This document shows positions 16,917 through 25,524 of a stretch of 64,000 bases of DNA, one piece after another; the first letter of the stretch is position 1, and each line of letters begins with the position of its first letter. The position numbers and the translations under genes are program-made. A model generated the notes under the pieces. The model saw only the letters and a list, made by a program, of their open reading frames with translations. It was not told the DNA's origin and ran no database searches. The stretch is from assembly GCF_013033355.1 (NCBI RefSeq), contig NZ_WQDY01000001.1, forward strand, positions 62,001 to 126,000, written 5' to 3'. This stretch comes from Ruegeria lacuscaerulensis (GTDB lineage Bacteria; Pseudomonadota; Alphaproteobacteria; Rhodobacterales; Rhodobacteraceae).

Positions 16917-18024
16917 TACGATTTGTGAAGGCTTTAGCCCCGATCCGTTCAACTCAAGCTCGCTCAAAGCTGACGCCTATGTGGATCCTCGTTGGTACCA
17001 GGCAGATGTGGCAGCGATTCTTGCGAAGACATGGCAATGGGTGTGTCATGTCGAAAAGCTGCGTCGACCGGGATCTTATTTGACGACTGAGATTGCAGGC
17101 CGACCGATTGCGGTGGTTCGGGATCGTCAGGGGGTATTGCGTGCGTTTTATAACGTCTGCAAACACCGGGCGCATCACTTGTTAACCGGCGAAGGCGAAA
17201 CGACGCGCATCATGTGCCCATATCATGCATGGGTCTATAAACTGGACGGTCAGCTTGTTCGGGCGCCCGAGACCGAAAGCCTGACAGGTTTCGATACTGC
17301 GGATATCTGCCTGGACCAAGTTGGAGTGGAAGAGTTCGCCGGTTTTATCTTTGTGAACCTCGACCCCGGGGCGCGCCCGTTATCCGAGGTCTCTGGCGAT
17401 CTGCAGACTGAAATCCGCCATTGGGCGCCCGATATCGATAATCTGACTTTTGGTCATCGACTGACCTATGACATCAAGTCGAACTGGAAGAATGTCGTCG
17501 ACAACTTTCTTGAGTGTTATCATTGTCCGACTGCACACAAAGATTTCTGTGACCTGGTCGACATGGACACCTACAAGGTCACGACCTACGGGATCTATTC
17601 CAGCCATATGGCAGAGGCGGGCAAGGGCGCAAACTCGGCCTATGACGTGTCCAACGCGACCGTTCGTACGCATGCGGTCTGGTGGTTGTGGCCCACGACC
17701 TGCCTGATGCGCTATCCGGGAAGATCGTCGATGATTGTCTTGAACGTTATCCCGGTAGGCCCTGATCGCACGCTGGAAACCTATGACTTCTTTTTGGAAA
17801 CTCCTGAGCCTGACGATATGGAGCTTGAAGCGATCCGCTATCTTGACGAAGTACTGCAGCGCGAAGACATAGATATTGTTGAAAGTGTGCAGCGCGGCAT
17901 GAATACCCCGGCTTTCTCGCAGGGGCGGATCGTTCACGACCCCAGCGGATCGGGTAAATCCGAGCATGCGGTTCACCATTTTCATGGTCTTGTGCTGGAC
18001 GCCTATGAAATGGTTGCGCCGTGA
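16885..18024 (+). CDS. Rieske non-heme iron oxygenase, quaternary-amine type alpha subunit
   Basis: 379 residues. The Rieske [2Fe-2S] ligands are Cys92/His94 (CKHRAHH) and Cys111/His114 (CPYHAW). The catalytic iron site is in DNFLECYHCPTAH with His213 and His218, and the residue bridging the two centres is Glu210 where dioxygenases such as naphthalene dioxygenase have Asp. That Glu and the overall pattern resemble carnitine monooxygenase (CntA), glycine-betaine demethylase (GbcA) and stachydrine demethylase, so oxidative C-N cleavage or N-demethylation of a quaternary amine is likely. GAGAGAAC precedes the ATG. No ferredoxin reductase partner is encoded nearby. It overlaps the sulfatase gene by 4 bases. 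Confidence 0.9.
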   Translation: MSELPSKAQFDTICEGFSPDPFNSSSLKADAYVDPRWYQADVAAILAKTWQWVCHVEKLRRPGSYLTTEIAGRPIAVVRDRQGVLRAFYNVCKHRAHHLLTGEGETTRIMCPYHAWVYKLDGQLVRAPETESLTGFDTADICLDQVGVEEFAGFIFVNLDPGARPLSEVSGDLQTEIRHWAPDIDNLTFGHRLTYDIKSNWKNVVDNFLECYHCPTAHKDFCDLVDMDTYKVTTYGIYSSHMAEAGKGANSAYDVSNATVRTHAVWWLWPTTCLMRYPGRSSMIVLNVIPVGPDRTLETYDFFLETPEPDDMELEAIRYLDEVLQREDIDIVESVQRGMNTPAFSQGRIVHDPSGSGKSEHAVHHFHGLVLDAYEMVAP

Positions 18025-19556
18025 GGCGGCCCAATATCGTCGTCATCATGGCCGATCAGCTAGCACCGCATTTTTGCGGCGCTTATGGCCATCCGACGGT
18101 GAAGACACCTCATATTGATGCGTTGGCGGCTCGGGGGATGCGGTTCGATGCGGCGTATTGCAATTCTCCGCTGTGCGCGCCGTCGCGGTTCGCATTTATG
18201 TCGGGACAACTGATCAGCCGGATTGCAGCCTATGACAATGCCAGCGAGTTCAAAGCTTCGGTCCCCACCTTTGCGCATTACCTAAAGGCGCTGGGATATC
18301 GGACTTGCCTGTCCGGTAAAATGCACTTTGTCGGCCCCGACCAGAAACACGGGTTCGAGGATCGGGTGACGACCGATATCTATCCGGCTGATTTCGCCTG
18401 GACGCCGGATTGGGAGGCTCCGGATGAACGGATCGACAAATGGTACCACAACATGCAAACCGTCAAAGAAAGCGGCGTGGCCATCGCAACCTTCCAGACA
18501 GACTATGATGACGAGGTCGAATTTGCAGCTCGTCGATGGCTGATTGATCGGGGCAGGGATCGGGCCGCGGGGGATGCCGCGCCGTTTTGCATGGTCGCAA
18601 GTTTCATCCACCCGCACGATCCCTATGTGGCAAAACCCGAATGGTGGAACTTGTACTCGGACCTGGACGTTCCGATGCCGGATTACACGCTTACACCAGA
18701 GGAGCAGGATCCGTACTCACGCCGCGTGATGGACGGGATCGAAGCAAGCTATGTGCCGTTGAATGATGAGGAGGTTCGTCGTGCACGCCGCGCTTATCTG
18801 GCAAATGTCAGCTATTTCGACAGCAAAGTCGGTGCCATCATCAAGGCGCTGGAAGATATCGGAGAACGCGACAACACAATCGTCATCGTGACCGCAGACC
18901 ACGGCGACATGCTGGGCGAGCGCGGGCTTTGGTACAAGATGAACTTCTTTGAACACTCGGCACGGGTGCCGCTGATCATGGCGGGGCCAGAGATCGCTTG
19001 TGGGGCGGCCGCGAGTGCGTGCTCTTTGGTGGATCTGTTGCCGACCTTCATTGATATTGCCGGTGGAACAGATGCCATTCTGGGCGAACCGATTGATGGC
19101 CGATCGTTGATGTCTCTGGCGCGAGGGCAGGTCGACACGGTGGATGAGGCCATCGGCGAGTACTGCGCCGAGATGACGCCCTATCCTGTATTCATGATCC
19201 GTCGGGGGGCGCTCAAGTACATTCATTGTGACCCCGATCCGCCGCAGTTGTATGATTTGGAACAGGATCCCGGTGAACGGACGAACGTCGCGAATGACCC
19301 TGCCTACATCAAACAAGCCAGGGCTTTTGCGGCCGAGGTCGCCCATCGCTGGGACAGCGAGGCGTTGCGTAAGGATGTGATCGCGACCCAGAAATCGCGA
19401 CGTGCCCTACACGCCGCAATGGAGGCCGGTGCCTGCGAAGCGTGGGACTATACGCCTCGGCGCGACGCGACGCAGGAATACGTCCGTAATCATATGGACT
19501 GGACTGCGGCCGCCGCAAGATATCGGTACCCGCCCCGAAAGGAGAACAGTGAATGA
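18021..19556 (+). CDS. Choline-sulfatase-like sulfatase (BetC family)
   Basis: 511 residues. The type I sulfatase signature CAPSR is at 52-56, with Cys52 expected to be converted to formylglycine; the metal-binding acidic pair is near the N-terminus (ADQL) and again at TADHGDMLGERG. The C-terminal block with YVRNHMDW matches the specific extension of choline sulfatases, which hydrolyse choline-O-sulfate to choline and sulfate. There is no signal peptide, as expected for cytoplasmic BetC. It starts with GTG inside the Rieske stop region (4-base overlap) and overlaps the following SDR gene by 4 bases. Because choline dehydrogenase genes are absent here, the real substrate may be another sulfate ester. 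Confidence 0.88.
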   Translation: MRRPNIVVIMADQLAPHFCGAYGHPTVKTPHIDALAARGMRFDAAYCNSPLCAPSRFAFMSGQLISRIAAYDNASEFKASVPTFAHYLKALGYRTCLSGKMHFVGPDQKHGFEDRVTTDIYPADFAWTPDWEAPDERIDKWYHNMQTVKESGVAIATFQTDYDDEVEFAARRWLIDRGRDRAAGDAAPFCMVASFIHPHDPYVAKPEWWNLYSDLDVPMPDYTLTPEEQDPYSRRVMDGIEASYVPLNDEEVRRARRAYLANVSYFDSKVGAIIKALEDIGERDNTIVIVTADHGDMLGERGLWYKMNFFEHSARVPLIMAGPEIACGAAASACSLVDLLPTFIDIAGGTDAILGEPIDGRSLMSLARGQVDTVDEAIGEYCAEMTPYPVFMIRRGALKYIHCDPDPPQLYDLEQDPGERTNVANDPAYIKQARAFAAEVAHRWDSEALRKDVIATQKSRRALHAAMEAGACEAWDYTPRRDATQEYVRNHMDWTAAAARYRYPPRKENSE

Positions 19557-20344
19557 TGCTGAAAGGCAAAACCGCTTTGGTCACCGGCGGACGCGGGGGG
19601 ATCGGACGCGCCATCGTTTCGCGTTTCCTGCGCGAAGGGGCCCGCGTTTACGCTGCAGATCTTTCACCCGAGGGGTCGCTGGCGAAACATAATGAAGATG
19701 GCAGCATCTTCATAACACTCGACGTCACGCAAGAAGCTGACGCGGTCGCGGCGATGCAGAAGGTCGGGGCAGAATCTGGACAGTTGGACATTCTGGTCAA
19801 CGCGGCAGGGATCGAGATTGAAAAGACGATCGAGGAAACGACACTGGAAGAGTGGAACCTGTCGTTTGCGGTCAATGTCACCGGGACATTTTTGACATCG
19901 AAACACGCGCTGCCGCTGATGCGTAAGGCAGCACAGGGAACCACGGCGTCTATCATCAACTTCGGCAGCTATGACGGCTTTATAGCCGACCCCGGTCTGG
20001 CTGCTTATTGTGCGACCAAAGGCGCGGTTCATGCGTTGACTAGGGCCATGGCCTGCGATCACGGCCCTGAAGGCATTCGCGTGAACGCGATTTGCCCGGG
20101 CTATGTCGACACTCCGATGTTGCAGAGCTTTTTCTCGGGTGACGGTTCAGGCGGAGGTGGCAAGTCGATCGACCAGTTGCAGCAGGCGGTTCGCGACGTC
20201 CACCCGATGCGGACCTATGGCACACCTGATGATATCGCAAACCTCGTGAATTGGCTGGCCTCGGACGAGGCGCGTTACGCCAGCGGACAGCTTTGGGTCT
20301 TGGACGGGGGCTTGAGCGCTCAGGTTCAGCAGATGAAGTTATGA
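19553..20344 (+). CDS. Short-chain dehydrogenase/reductase (SDR) 1
   Basis: 263 residues, classical SDR. The cofactor-binding TGGRGGIG is at ~11-18, NAAG near residue 85, and the catalytic Ser/Tyr/Lys set in GSYDG and YCATK. The C-terminal ASGQLWVLDGG closure is typical. An acidic residue after beta-2 (AADLS) favours NAD(H). GGAGAAC precedes the ATG, and a second ATG follows immediately at 19556. It presumably oxidises an alcohol released in the upstream sulfatase/oxygenase steps, which is inference from the operon. Confidence 0.9.
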   Translation: MMLKGKTALVTGGRGGIGRAIVSRFLREGARVYAADLSPEGSLAKHNEDGSIFITLDVTQEADAVAAMQKVGAESGQLDILVNAAGIEIEKTIEETTLEEWNLSFAVNVTGTFLTSKHALPLMRKAAQGTTASIINFGSYDGFIADPGLAAYCATKGAVHALTRAMACDHGPEGIRVNAICPGYVDTPMLQSFFSGDGSGGGGKSIDQLQQAVRDVHPMRTYGTPDDIANLVNWLASDEARYASGQLWVLDGGLSAQVQQMKL

Positions 20345-20441
20345 CGGCCCCTGATCTTAGGGACGAACCGGGCATGCCGTCGACAAGCGGGGTTGCGGTA
20401 GGGATAGACGCCGCCTTGCAAAGCAGTTCAGGAGAATAGTG

Positions 20442-21182
20442 ATGCGTTTGGCTGGTAAAAGAGCGCTGGTGACAGGCGGTAGGCAGGGTATCGGGCGCGG
20501 GATCGTCGAGGCGTTTGTTCGCGAAGGCGCAGCTGTCACCACGTGTGGTCGCGGTACCCGTCCGACAGATCTGGGCAAGGAGGTGATCTGGTACACGCTG
20601 GACGTAACCGATGCTGCTGCCGTTGCGGAACTGGCCTTCACAACCGACGGTACGGATATTCTGGTAAATAACGCCGGTGTGCAGGTGGAAAAGACTGTCG
20701 CGGACAGTACGGACGCGGATTGGAAGGCGGTCATAGGGACAAATTGCCGGGGCGTATTCAATCTCTGCCGCGCTTACATCCCCCGCATGCCCGAGGGCGG
20801 TTCGATTATCAATATTGGTTCTATTTCTGGCCATGTCGCTGATCCGTCTATGGCGCTGTACAATGCGTCCAAGGCATTTGTGCATGGGTTGACACGGTCC
20901 ATTGCTGTGGATCACGGCCCGCGCATTCGCTGTAACGCGATTTGCCCGGGGTGGATCGAGACAGGAATGCTCGACGCCGGTTTCGATTTGGCTGGCGATC
21001 CGGATGCCGCGCGAAAAGATGCGCTGACCCGGCACGCGATGCGCCGTTTTGGCAAACCCGAAGATATCGCATCCATGGCCCTTTGGCTGGCCTCGGACGA
21101 GGCCGGGTTCGCAACAGGGCAATTGTTCACAGTGGACGGCGGCATGACCGCTGCCTCCCCACTCAATCCGGGGCTGTTTTGA
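20442..21182 (+). CDS. Short-chain dehydrogenase/reductase (SDR) 2
   Basis: 246 residues. ATG at 20442 is preferred over an overlapping upstream GTG because AGGAGA lies about 7 bases before it. Classical SDR motifs are present: TGGRQGIG, NNAG, catalytic Ser in GSISG, YNASK, and GQLFTVDGG. It is only moderately similar to the SDR just upstream (both have the pattern VEKT after the NAG motif), so the pair may catalyse successive or stereospecific oxidations. The 97 bases separating the two genes contain no feature I can name. Its stop overlaps the start of the next gene by one base (TGATG). Confidence 0.9.
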   Translation: MRLAGKRALVTGGRQGIGRGIVEAFVREGAAVTTCGRGTRPTDLGKEVIWYTLDVTDAAAVAELAFTTDGTDILVNNAGVQVEKTVADSTDADWKAVIGTNCRGVFNLCRAYIPRMPEGGSIINIGSISGHVADPSMALYNASKAFVHGLTRSIAVDHGPRIRCNAICPGWIETGMLDAGFDLAGDPDAARKDALTRHAMRRFGKPEDIASMALWLASDEAGFATGQLFTVDGGMTAASPLNPGLF

Positions 21183-22120
21183 TGGATGTTAAACATACGG
21201 CTTGTCTTGGCGGTGGCGTCATCGGTGCCAGTTGGGCGGCGCTTTTTCTGGCCTCTGGCCGCTCGGTCGCGATCTATGATCCCGCTCCGGATGTCGAAGG
21301 TAAGGTTCGCGCCTATATCGAAGAAGCGTGGCCGACGCTGGCCGCGCTTGGCTTGACTGAAACCGTCGGGCCTAACGCGATCACCTTTTGCACAGACCCG
21401 GCAGCAGCCGTTGAAGGCGCAGATTTTATTCAGGAAAACGTCCCCGAAAGGCTAGAGGTCAAACACGCGACCTTTGCCAGTATTGAACCTTCGCTTTCAG
21501 CGCATGCAATCGTTGCCAGCTCGGCGTCCGGTTTGACGTTAAGCCAGATGCAATCTGGCTGGAGAGACCCCTCTCGGTTTGTTCTGGGGCATCCGTTCAA
21601 TCCTCCGCACTTGATCCCCTTGGTCGAGGTGTTGGGAAATGACAGGACGACATCGGGAGTGGTCGAAACCGCCCAGCGGTTTTACGAGAGTTTGGGTAAG
21701 ACCACCATTCGCCTGAACAAGGAAGTCCCGGGTCACGTCGCCAATCGCCTGCAGGCGGCTTTGTGGCGCGAGGCTATCCATCTTGTGATATCGGGCGTCG
21801 CGTCGGTCGAGGATGTGGACAAAGCTGTTTGGGCCGGGCCGGGCCTGCGATGGGCGGCGATGGGGCCGACAATGCTGTTCAACCTTGGCGCGGGCGATGG
21901 TGGGTTGGATGCGTTTTGCGATCATTTTTCCCAGACCTTCAACCGGTGGTGGGATGATCTGGGTCAGGTCTATTTGACAGATGATGTAAGGCAGCAGCTG
22001 ACCGCAGGGATAAAAGCGCAAACACAGGGAATGCCGCCTGCGGCCCTGTCGCGAGAACGCGATGCACTGATCGTGGCACTGCAAAAGTCGGTTTCGGATG
22101 TGCGCCGAAATCAGGCTTAA
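21182..22120 (+). CDS. 3-hydroxyacyl-CoA dehydrogenase-family enzyme, L-carnitine dehydrogenase/lambda-crystallin-like
   Basis: 312 residues starting at the ATG at 21182 that overlaps the previous stop (TGATG). The N-terminal Rossmann domain carries GGGVIGASWA; the signature HPFNPPHLIPLVEV is at ~135-150; the C-terminal helical domain follows (PGHVANRLQAALWREA). At ~310 residues it matches stand-alone L-carnitine dehydrogenases and lambda-crystallins rather than fatty-acid oxidation FadB-type fusions. With a Rieske quaternary-amine oxygenase and a GlxA-type regulator in the same operon, oxidation of a carnitine-like 3-hydroxy acid is plausible. Last gene of the operon. Confidence 0.85.
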   Translation: MDVKHTACLGGGVIGASWAALFLASGRSVAIYDPAPDVEGKVRAYIEEAWPTLAALGLTETVGPNAITFCTDPAAAVEGADFIQENVPERLEVKHATFASIEPSLSAHAIVASSASGLTLSQMQSGWRDPSRFVLGHPFNPPHLIPLVEVLGNDRTTSGVVETAQRFYESLGKTTIRLNKEVPGHVANRLQAALWREAIHLVISGVASVEDVDKAVWAGPGLRWAAMGPTMLFNLGAGDGGLDAFCDHFSQTFNRWWDDLGQVYLTDDVRQQLTAGIKAQTQGMPPAALSRERDALIVALQKSVSDVRRNQA

Positions 22121-22334
22121 CGGCAGGCACACCCACCGGCTTTTTGCCTACGTAAGAACAGATTTCCCAGATATGCGCGCCCTCCGAAACATCGCCCAAT
22201 CCGGCGTAGTATGGAAATATTTGAAATTCTGGTGTGTTCCGCCTAGCATTGATGACATGTGGCCCTCGGGTGTTTGCTTTACCCGTGTCAGGTCTTCGTA
22301 GTGTGAATGAGTTTTCTAGTTTGCGGTGACTGAA

Positions 22335-22526
22335 ATGAATCTATTTTCCAGCCGTCGGCGGGTCCTTGCGATGCTTCTTTCTGCGGTTGCGGTGGTGCCA
22401 GTCGCGCGGATCGGCTTGATGAAACTTAAAGACAATCCCCTTCCACAGGTGCCAGAGCCGCGACTGACTCTGGTCGACGGATGGCTGCTGGATGAAAGTG
22501 ACCCCGGCGCAGGAGAAGCGTCGTGA
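22335..22526 (+). CDS. Very small twin-arginine-signal protein coupled to GMC oxidoreductase
   Basis: 63 residues from the ATG at 22335. The N-terminus SSRRRVLAMLLSAVAVVPVA is a twin-arginine-like signal, and only about 35 mature residues follow, ending in WLLDESDPGAGEAS. Its stop overlaps the GTG start of the GMC gene (GTGA), so the two are translationally coupled. In membrane-bound sugar and alcohol dehydrogenases a small Tat-targeted subunit carries a signal-less GMC subunit across the membrane; this protein may be a minimal version, although no known domain remains in it. Confidence 0.65.
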   Translation: MNLFSSRRRVLAMLLSAVAVVPVARIGLMKLKDNPLPQVPEPRLTLVDGWLLDESDPGAGEAS

Positions 22527-24016
22527 TCCTTGATGCGCGTTCCGAAATTCCAAACCTCGACGGGACGTATGATTGCTGTGTCATAGGTTCGGGGCCGGCG
22601 GGTTTGTCGCTGGCATTAAAAATGGCCGAGGCGGGCAAACGGGTGCTTGTACTAGAGGCCGGTGACAGGGACATCGAGTCAGAGTCGCAAGACCTTTACG
22701 AAGGTCAGGATCTGGGCGTTGAGTACGGATCTCTTTCTGCCACGCGCATGCGGGCCTTGGGTGGGTCGACGTCTGCATGGTATGGCCGTTGCCCTATGCT
22801 TGATCCCTTTGACTTTTTGCCTCGTGAAGATGTGCCACTGAGTGGTTGGCCTATCGGCTTTGATGACCTGCAGCCTTATCAGGCGGGCGCAGAACGTATG
22901 TTGGGCACGGGTAAATTCGGCCCTCGACTTCGCAAACCAGCAGACGAAACCGGACAAATCGACATCGTCGAGCAAAGGTTCAGTTCGGATCGCGAGTTTT
23001 ATGACGTGCGTGATGACGAAGCAGCCCGCTTTGGAACCAAATACTTGTCGGATCTGGAGACTTCGGAGAACATTGATCTGGTCCTGAATGCCAACGTCGT
23101 GGGCTTCACAGTTGATGGCGACAGCGGCAACGTCACTCAAGCACATGTTCGAAACTATGCTGAAGGTGAAGGAAAAGTTCAGGCAGACACCTTCGTGCTG
23201 GCGATGGGTGGCGTTGAAAACAGCCGTATGTTGCTGCATTTGAATGCGCAGGAAAACAACCGGTTTGGCAATCAGAATGACATGGTCGGTCGCTGTTTCA
23301 TGGAGCACCCGATTGTCGTGTTTGGTGCCTACTTTATCACCAAGCGCCTATACTCTCATTCAGCGTCATGGGAGTTCGAACGCCTTCTGCGTCGCTCGGT
23401 TCCGGAACTGATGTTAAGTCCCAGCCAAGAGACAATGATGGCAAATGGCTGGTTGAATTCCAGCGTCAGGCTGGAACGTCTGAAACAGCGTCCGATTGCG
23501 AAAGCGCTGGTAGGGGATTCTGAGTTCATCAAGGGGCTGACCTACGATCAGGACTATTTCTTTACGGGTGATTGTTTCGTTACGGGCGAACAACAGCCCA
23601 ATATGGACAGCCGTATCGTTCTGACCGAACAACGTGATCGCTTTGGGCTGAATGTTGTTGGGCTTGATCTGCAATTCACTGACAAAGATATCGAAACCAT
23701 GCGCGGTTCGGCAGGTGAGGCGGCTAAGTTCTTGATCCGAAATGGACTGGGGCGGATGCGGATGGTGCCTGAGCTTTGGGACTTAGCGCCAGTTGAAGAG
23801 ATCGGGCTGGGCTATTCAAACCATCACATGGGCGGGGCGCGGATGTCTGCGACGGCTGAAACCGGGGTCGTGGATTCTGATTGCAAAGTGCATGGGGCCA
23901 CTAATCTCTACGTCGCGGGTTCTGGTGTATTTCCGACATGTGGACAGGCGAACCCCACTTTCACCATCGTGCAATTATCGCTGCGTCTGGCCGACCATTT
24001 GATCGCACGGAGTTAA
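22523..24016 (+). CDS. GMC-family FAD-dependent oxidoreductase
   Basis: 497 residues from a GTG start with AGGAGA 7 bases upstream. The FAD-binding Rossmann motif VIGSGPAGLSLALKMAEAGKR is near the N-terminus with the acidic beta-2 end (VLEAG). The RALGGSTSAWYG segment is the GMC signature, and the C-terminal domain contains the active-site region NHHMGG and the closing AGSGVFPTCGQANPTFTIVQ. It resembles the large subunits of periplasmic sugar/alcohol dehydrogenases or glucose-methanol-choline enzymes. It lacks a signal peptide of its own. The substrate is unknown; choline is not favoured because the classical BetA length and motifs are not matched. Confidence 0.88.
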   Translation: MILDARSEIPNLDGTYDCCVIGSGPAGLSLALKMAEAGKRVLVLEAGDRDIESESQDLYEGQDLGVEYGSLSATRMRALGGSTSAWYGRCPMLDPFDFLPREDVPLSGWPIGFDDLQPYQAGAERMLGTGKFGPRLRKPADETGQIDIVEQRFSSDREFYDVRDDEAARFGTKYLSDLETSENIDLVLNANVVGFTVDGDSGNVTQAHVRNYAEGEGKVQADTFVLAMGGVENSRMLLHLNAQENNRFGNQNDMVGRCFMEHPIVVFGAYFITKRLYSHSASWEFERLLRRSVPELMLSPSQETMMANGWLNSSVRLERLKQRPIAKALVGDSEFIKGLTYDQDYFFTGDCFVTGEQQPNMDSRIVLTEQRDRFGLNVVGLDLQFTDKDIETMRGSAGEAAKFLIRNGLGRMRMVPELWDLAPVEEIGLGYSNHHMGGARMSATAETGVVDSDCKVHGATNLYVAGSGVFPTCGQANPTFTIVQLSLRLADHLIARS

Positions 24017-24112
24017 CGGGCACTGGTTTCAGCGATGCAACGGTCAATTTCGGGTTGCTCAGATCGGTTGTGCGTTGTCTCTGTATGACAACAAATGGGG
24101 GCGGGAAATCCA

Positions 24113-25516
24113 ATGGCAAATCAAGCGTCCGGTAGGGCGGTCTTTTTGACAGGCAGCCTCATGCGGCATGTGACACGCATGTCCTTGACCACAAGTATTG
24201 GCTTGATGGCCATTTTCGCTGTCGATTTTGTGGATATGGTTTTCATCGCGATGCTCGGGAATGATGCGTTGGCTGCGGCGGTGGGATATGCGGGAACGCT
24301 GTTGTTCTTCACCAATTCCGTCAACGTGGGCCTGTCCATCGCGGCCGGGGCGCTTGTCGCTCGCGAACTTGGTGGCGGTCGGGGCGATCGTGCCCGCCAT
24401 TACGCCACCAGCGTCGCCATGCTGGGGGTCATGTTCGGGATTCTGGTATCCGGGATTGTCCTGTTCAATCTCAGCTTTTTCCTCTCACTGCTGGGGGCAG
24501 AGGGCGAGGTCCTACGGCTGGCTGCACGCTATGTTTCGATAATTCTGCCAACGATGTGGGTCATGGCTTTGGCCATGGCGGGTATGGCTGTTCTGCGTGC
24601 CCATGGAGATGCGCGTCGTTCCATGATGGCGACGATTTATGGCGGAGTAGCAAATGCCGTGCTGGATCCGATTCTGATCTTTGCTGTCGGGTTGGGACTG
24701 GACGGTGCGGCTATTGCATCGGTGATCGCCCGTCTCTGTATGTTGGTTTTTGCGCTTGGGCCGGCGATCAGGGTACACCGCGCTTTTGCGCGGCCTTCGA
24801 TGCGGCAAGTCGCCCAGGATTTCCAGGCGGTGCGCGGCATCGCCGTACCTGCGGTGCTGACCAATATCGCAACACCTGTGGGCAACGCTATTGTCATACG
24901 CGAAGTCGCTCAATTCGGAACAGATGCCGTGGCGGGCATGGCAATCATCGCGCGGCTGATGCCTGTTGCGTTTTCAGTCGTGTTTGCGTTGTCGGGGGCC
25001 ATTGGTCCAATCGTCGGTCAGAATTTTGGGGCCGGGCAGTACGATCGCGTCAAGGAAACTTTTCTGGCAGGGGTGAAATTTACCGGCGTCTACGTCCTGT
25101 TGATGGCCGCAGTTTTGTTCGTGCTGCGCGCGCCCATCGCCGATCTGTTTCAAGCGCAAGAAGAGACGCGGTCTTTGATCTACTTGTTTTGTGGGCCGTT
25201 GGCGCTGGCGTCGTTTTTCAACGGCGTGATCTTTGTCTCCAATGCCAGCTTTAACAATCTGGGGCACCCCATTTATTCCACTTGGGTGAATTGGGGACGG
25301 CATACACTGGGGACGTGGCCGTTTGCAGTCGCGGGCGCATATGTTGCCGGAGCACCGGGAGTGTTGTTGGGCCAAGCCTTTGGTGGGGTCATATTCGCTT
25401 TGGTCTGTTGGGTGCTTGTGCGCCGCGTTGTGTCCGGCCTGAAAGCGCCACAGCGTGTTGATCCTTTTGCAGGGCAGAACCGCCTGCAGGCCCTGTTTGG
25501 CCGCCGGGGGTGGTAG
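24113..25516 (+). CDS. MATE-family multidrug/cation antiporter
   Basis: 467 residues from the ATG at 24113; an in-frame ATG at 24095 would add six residues but lacks a ribosome binding site. About twelve hydrophobic helices form two homologous bundles, with MATE-typical features: an N-terminal amphipathic region, VDFVDMVFIAMLG in helix 1, and the loop GAIGPIVGQNFGAGQYDR at the start of the second bundle. It probably exports a cationic metabolite or drug by Na+ or H+ antiport. It lies 96 bases after the GMC gene on the same strand. Confidence 0.9.
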   Translation: MANQASGRAVFLTGSLMRHVTRMSLTTSIGLMAIFAVDFVDMVFIAMLGNDALAAAVGYAGTLLFFTNSVNVGLSIAAGALVARELGGGRGDRARHYATSVAMLGVMFGILVSGIVLFNLSFFLSLLGAEGEVLRLAARYVSIILPTMWVMALAMAGMAVLRAHGDARRSMMATIYGGVANAVLDPILIFAVGLGLDGAAIASVIARLCMLVFALGPAIRVHRAFARPSMRQVAQDFQAVRGIAVPAVLTNIATPVGNAIVIREVAQFGTDAVAGMAIIARLMPVAFSVVFALSGAIGPIVGQNFGAGQYDRVKETFLAGVKFTGVYVLLMAAVLFVLRAPIADLFQAQEETRSLIYLFCGPLALASFFNGVIFVSNASFNNLGHPIYSTWVNWGRHTLGTWPFAVAGAYVAGAPGVLLGQAFGGVIFALVCWVLVRRVVSGLKAPQRVDPFAGQNRLQALFGRRGW

Positions 25517-25523
25517 CCCCCGG
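25504..25523. terminator. Hairpin between convergent MATE and M56 genes
   Basis: CCGGGGG at 25504-25510 pairs perfectly with CCCCCGG at 25517-25523 around a 6-base loop that contains the MATE stop codon. The location between convergent genes suggests a shared terminator, but there is no T-run on either side. Confidence 0.4.
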
Positions 25524-25524
25524 A

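Noticed and set aside
20040..21122. Minus-strand 360-codon frame across the two SDR genes
   Set aside because: Both plus-strand SDR genes are complete with motifs, and the antisense frame is rich in Arg/Pro/Ser without any domain.
20942..21181. In-frame extension of the 3-hydroxyacyl-CoA-dehydrogenase-like gene by 80 codons into the SDR gene
   Set aside because: The Rossmann motif begins right after the ATG at 21182, which overlaps the SDR stop codon in the usual TGATG coupling; the extension encodes no domain.
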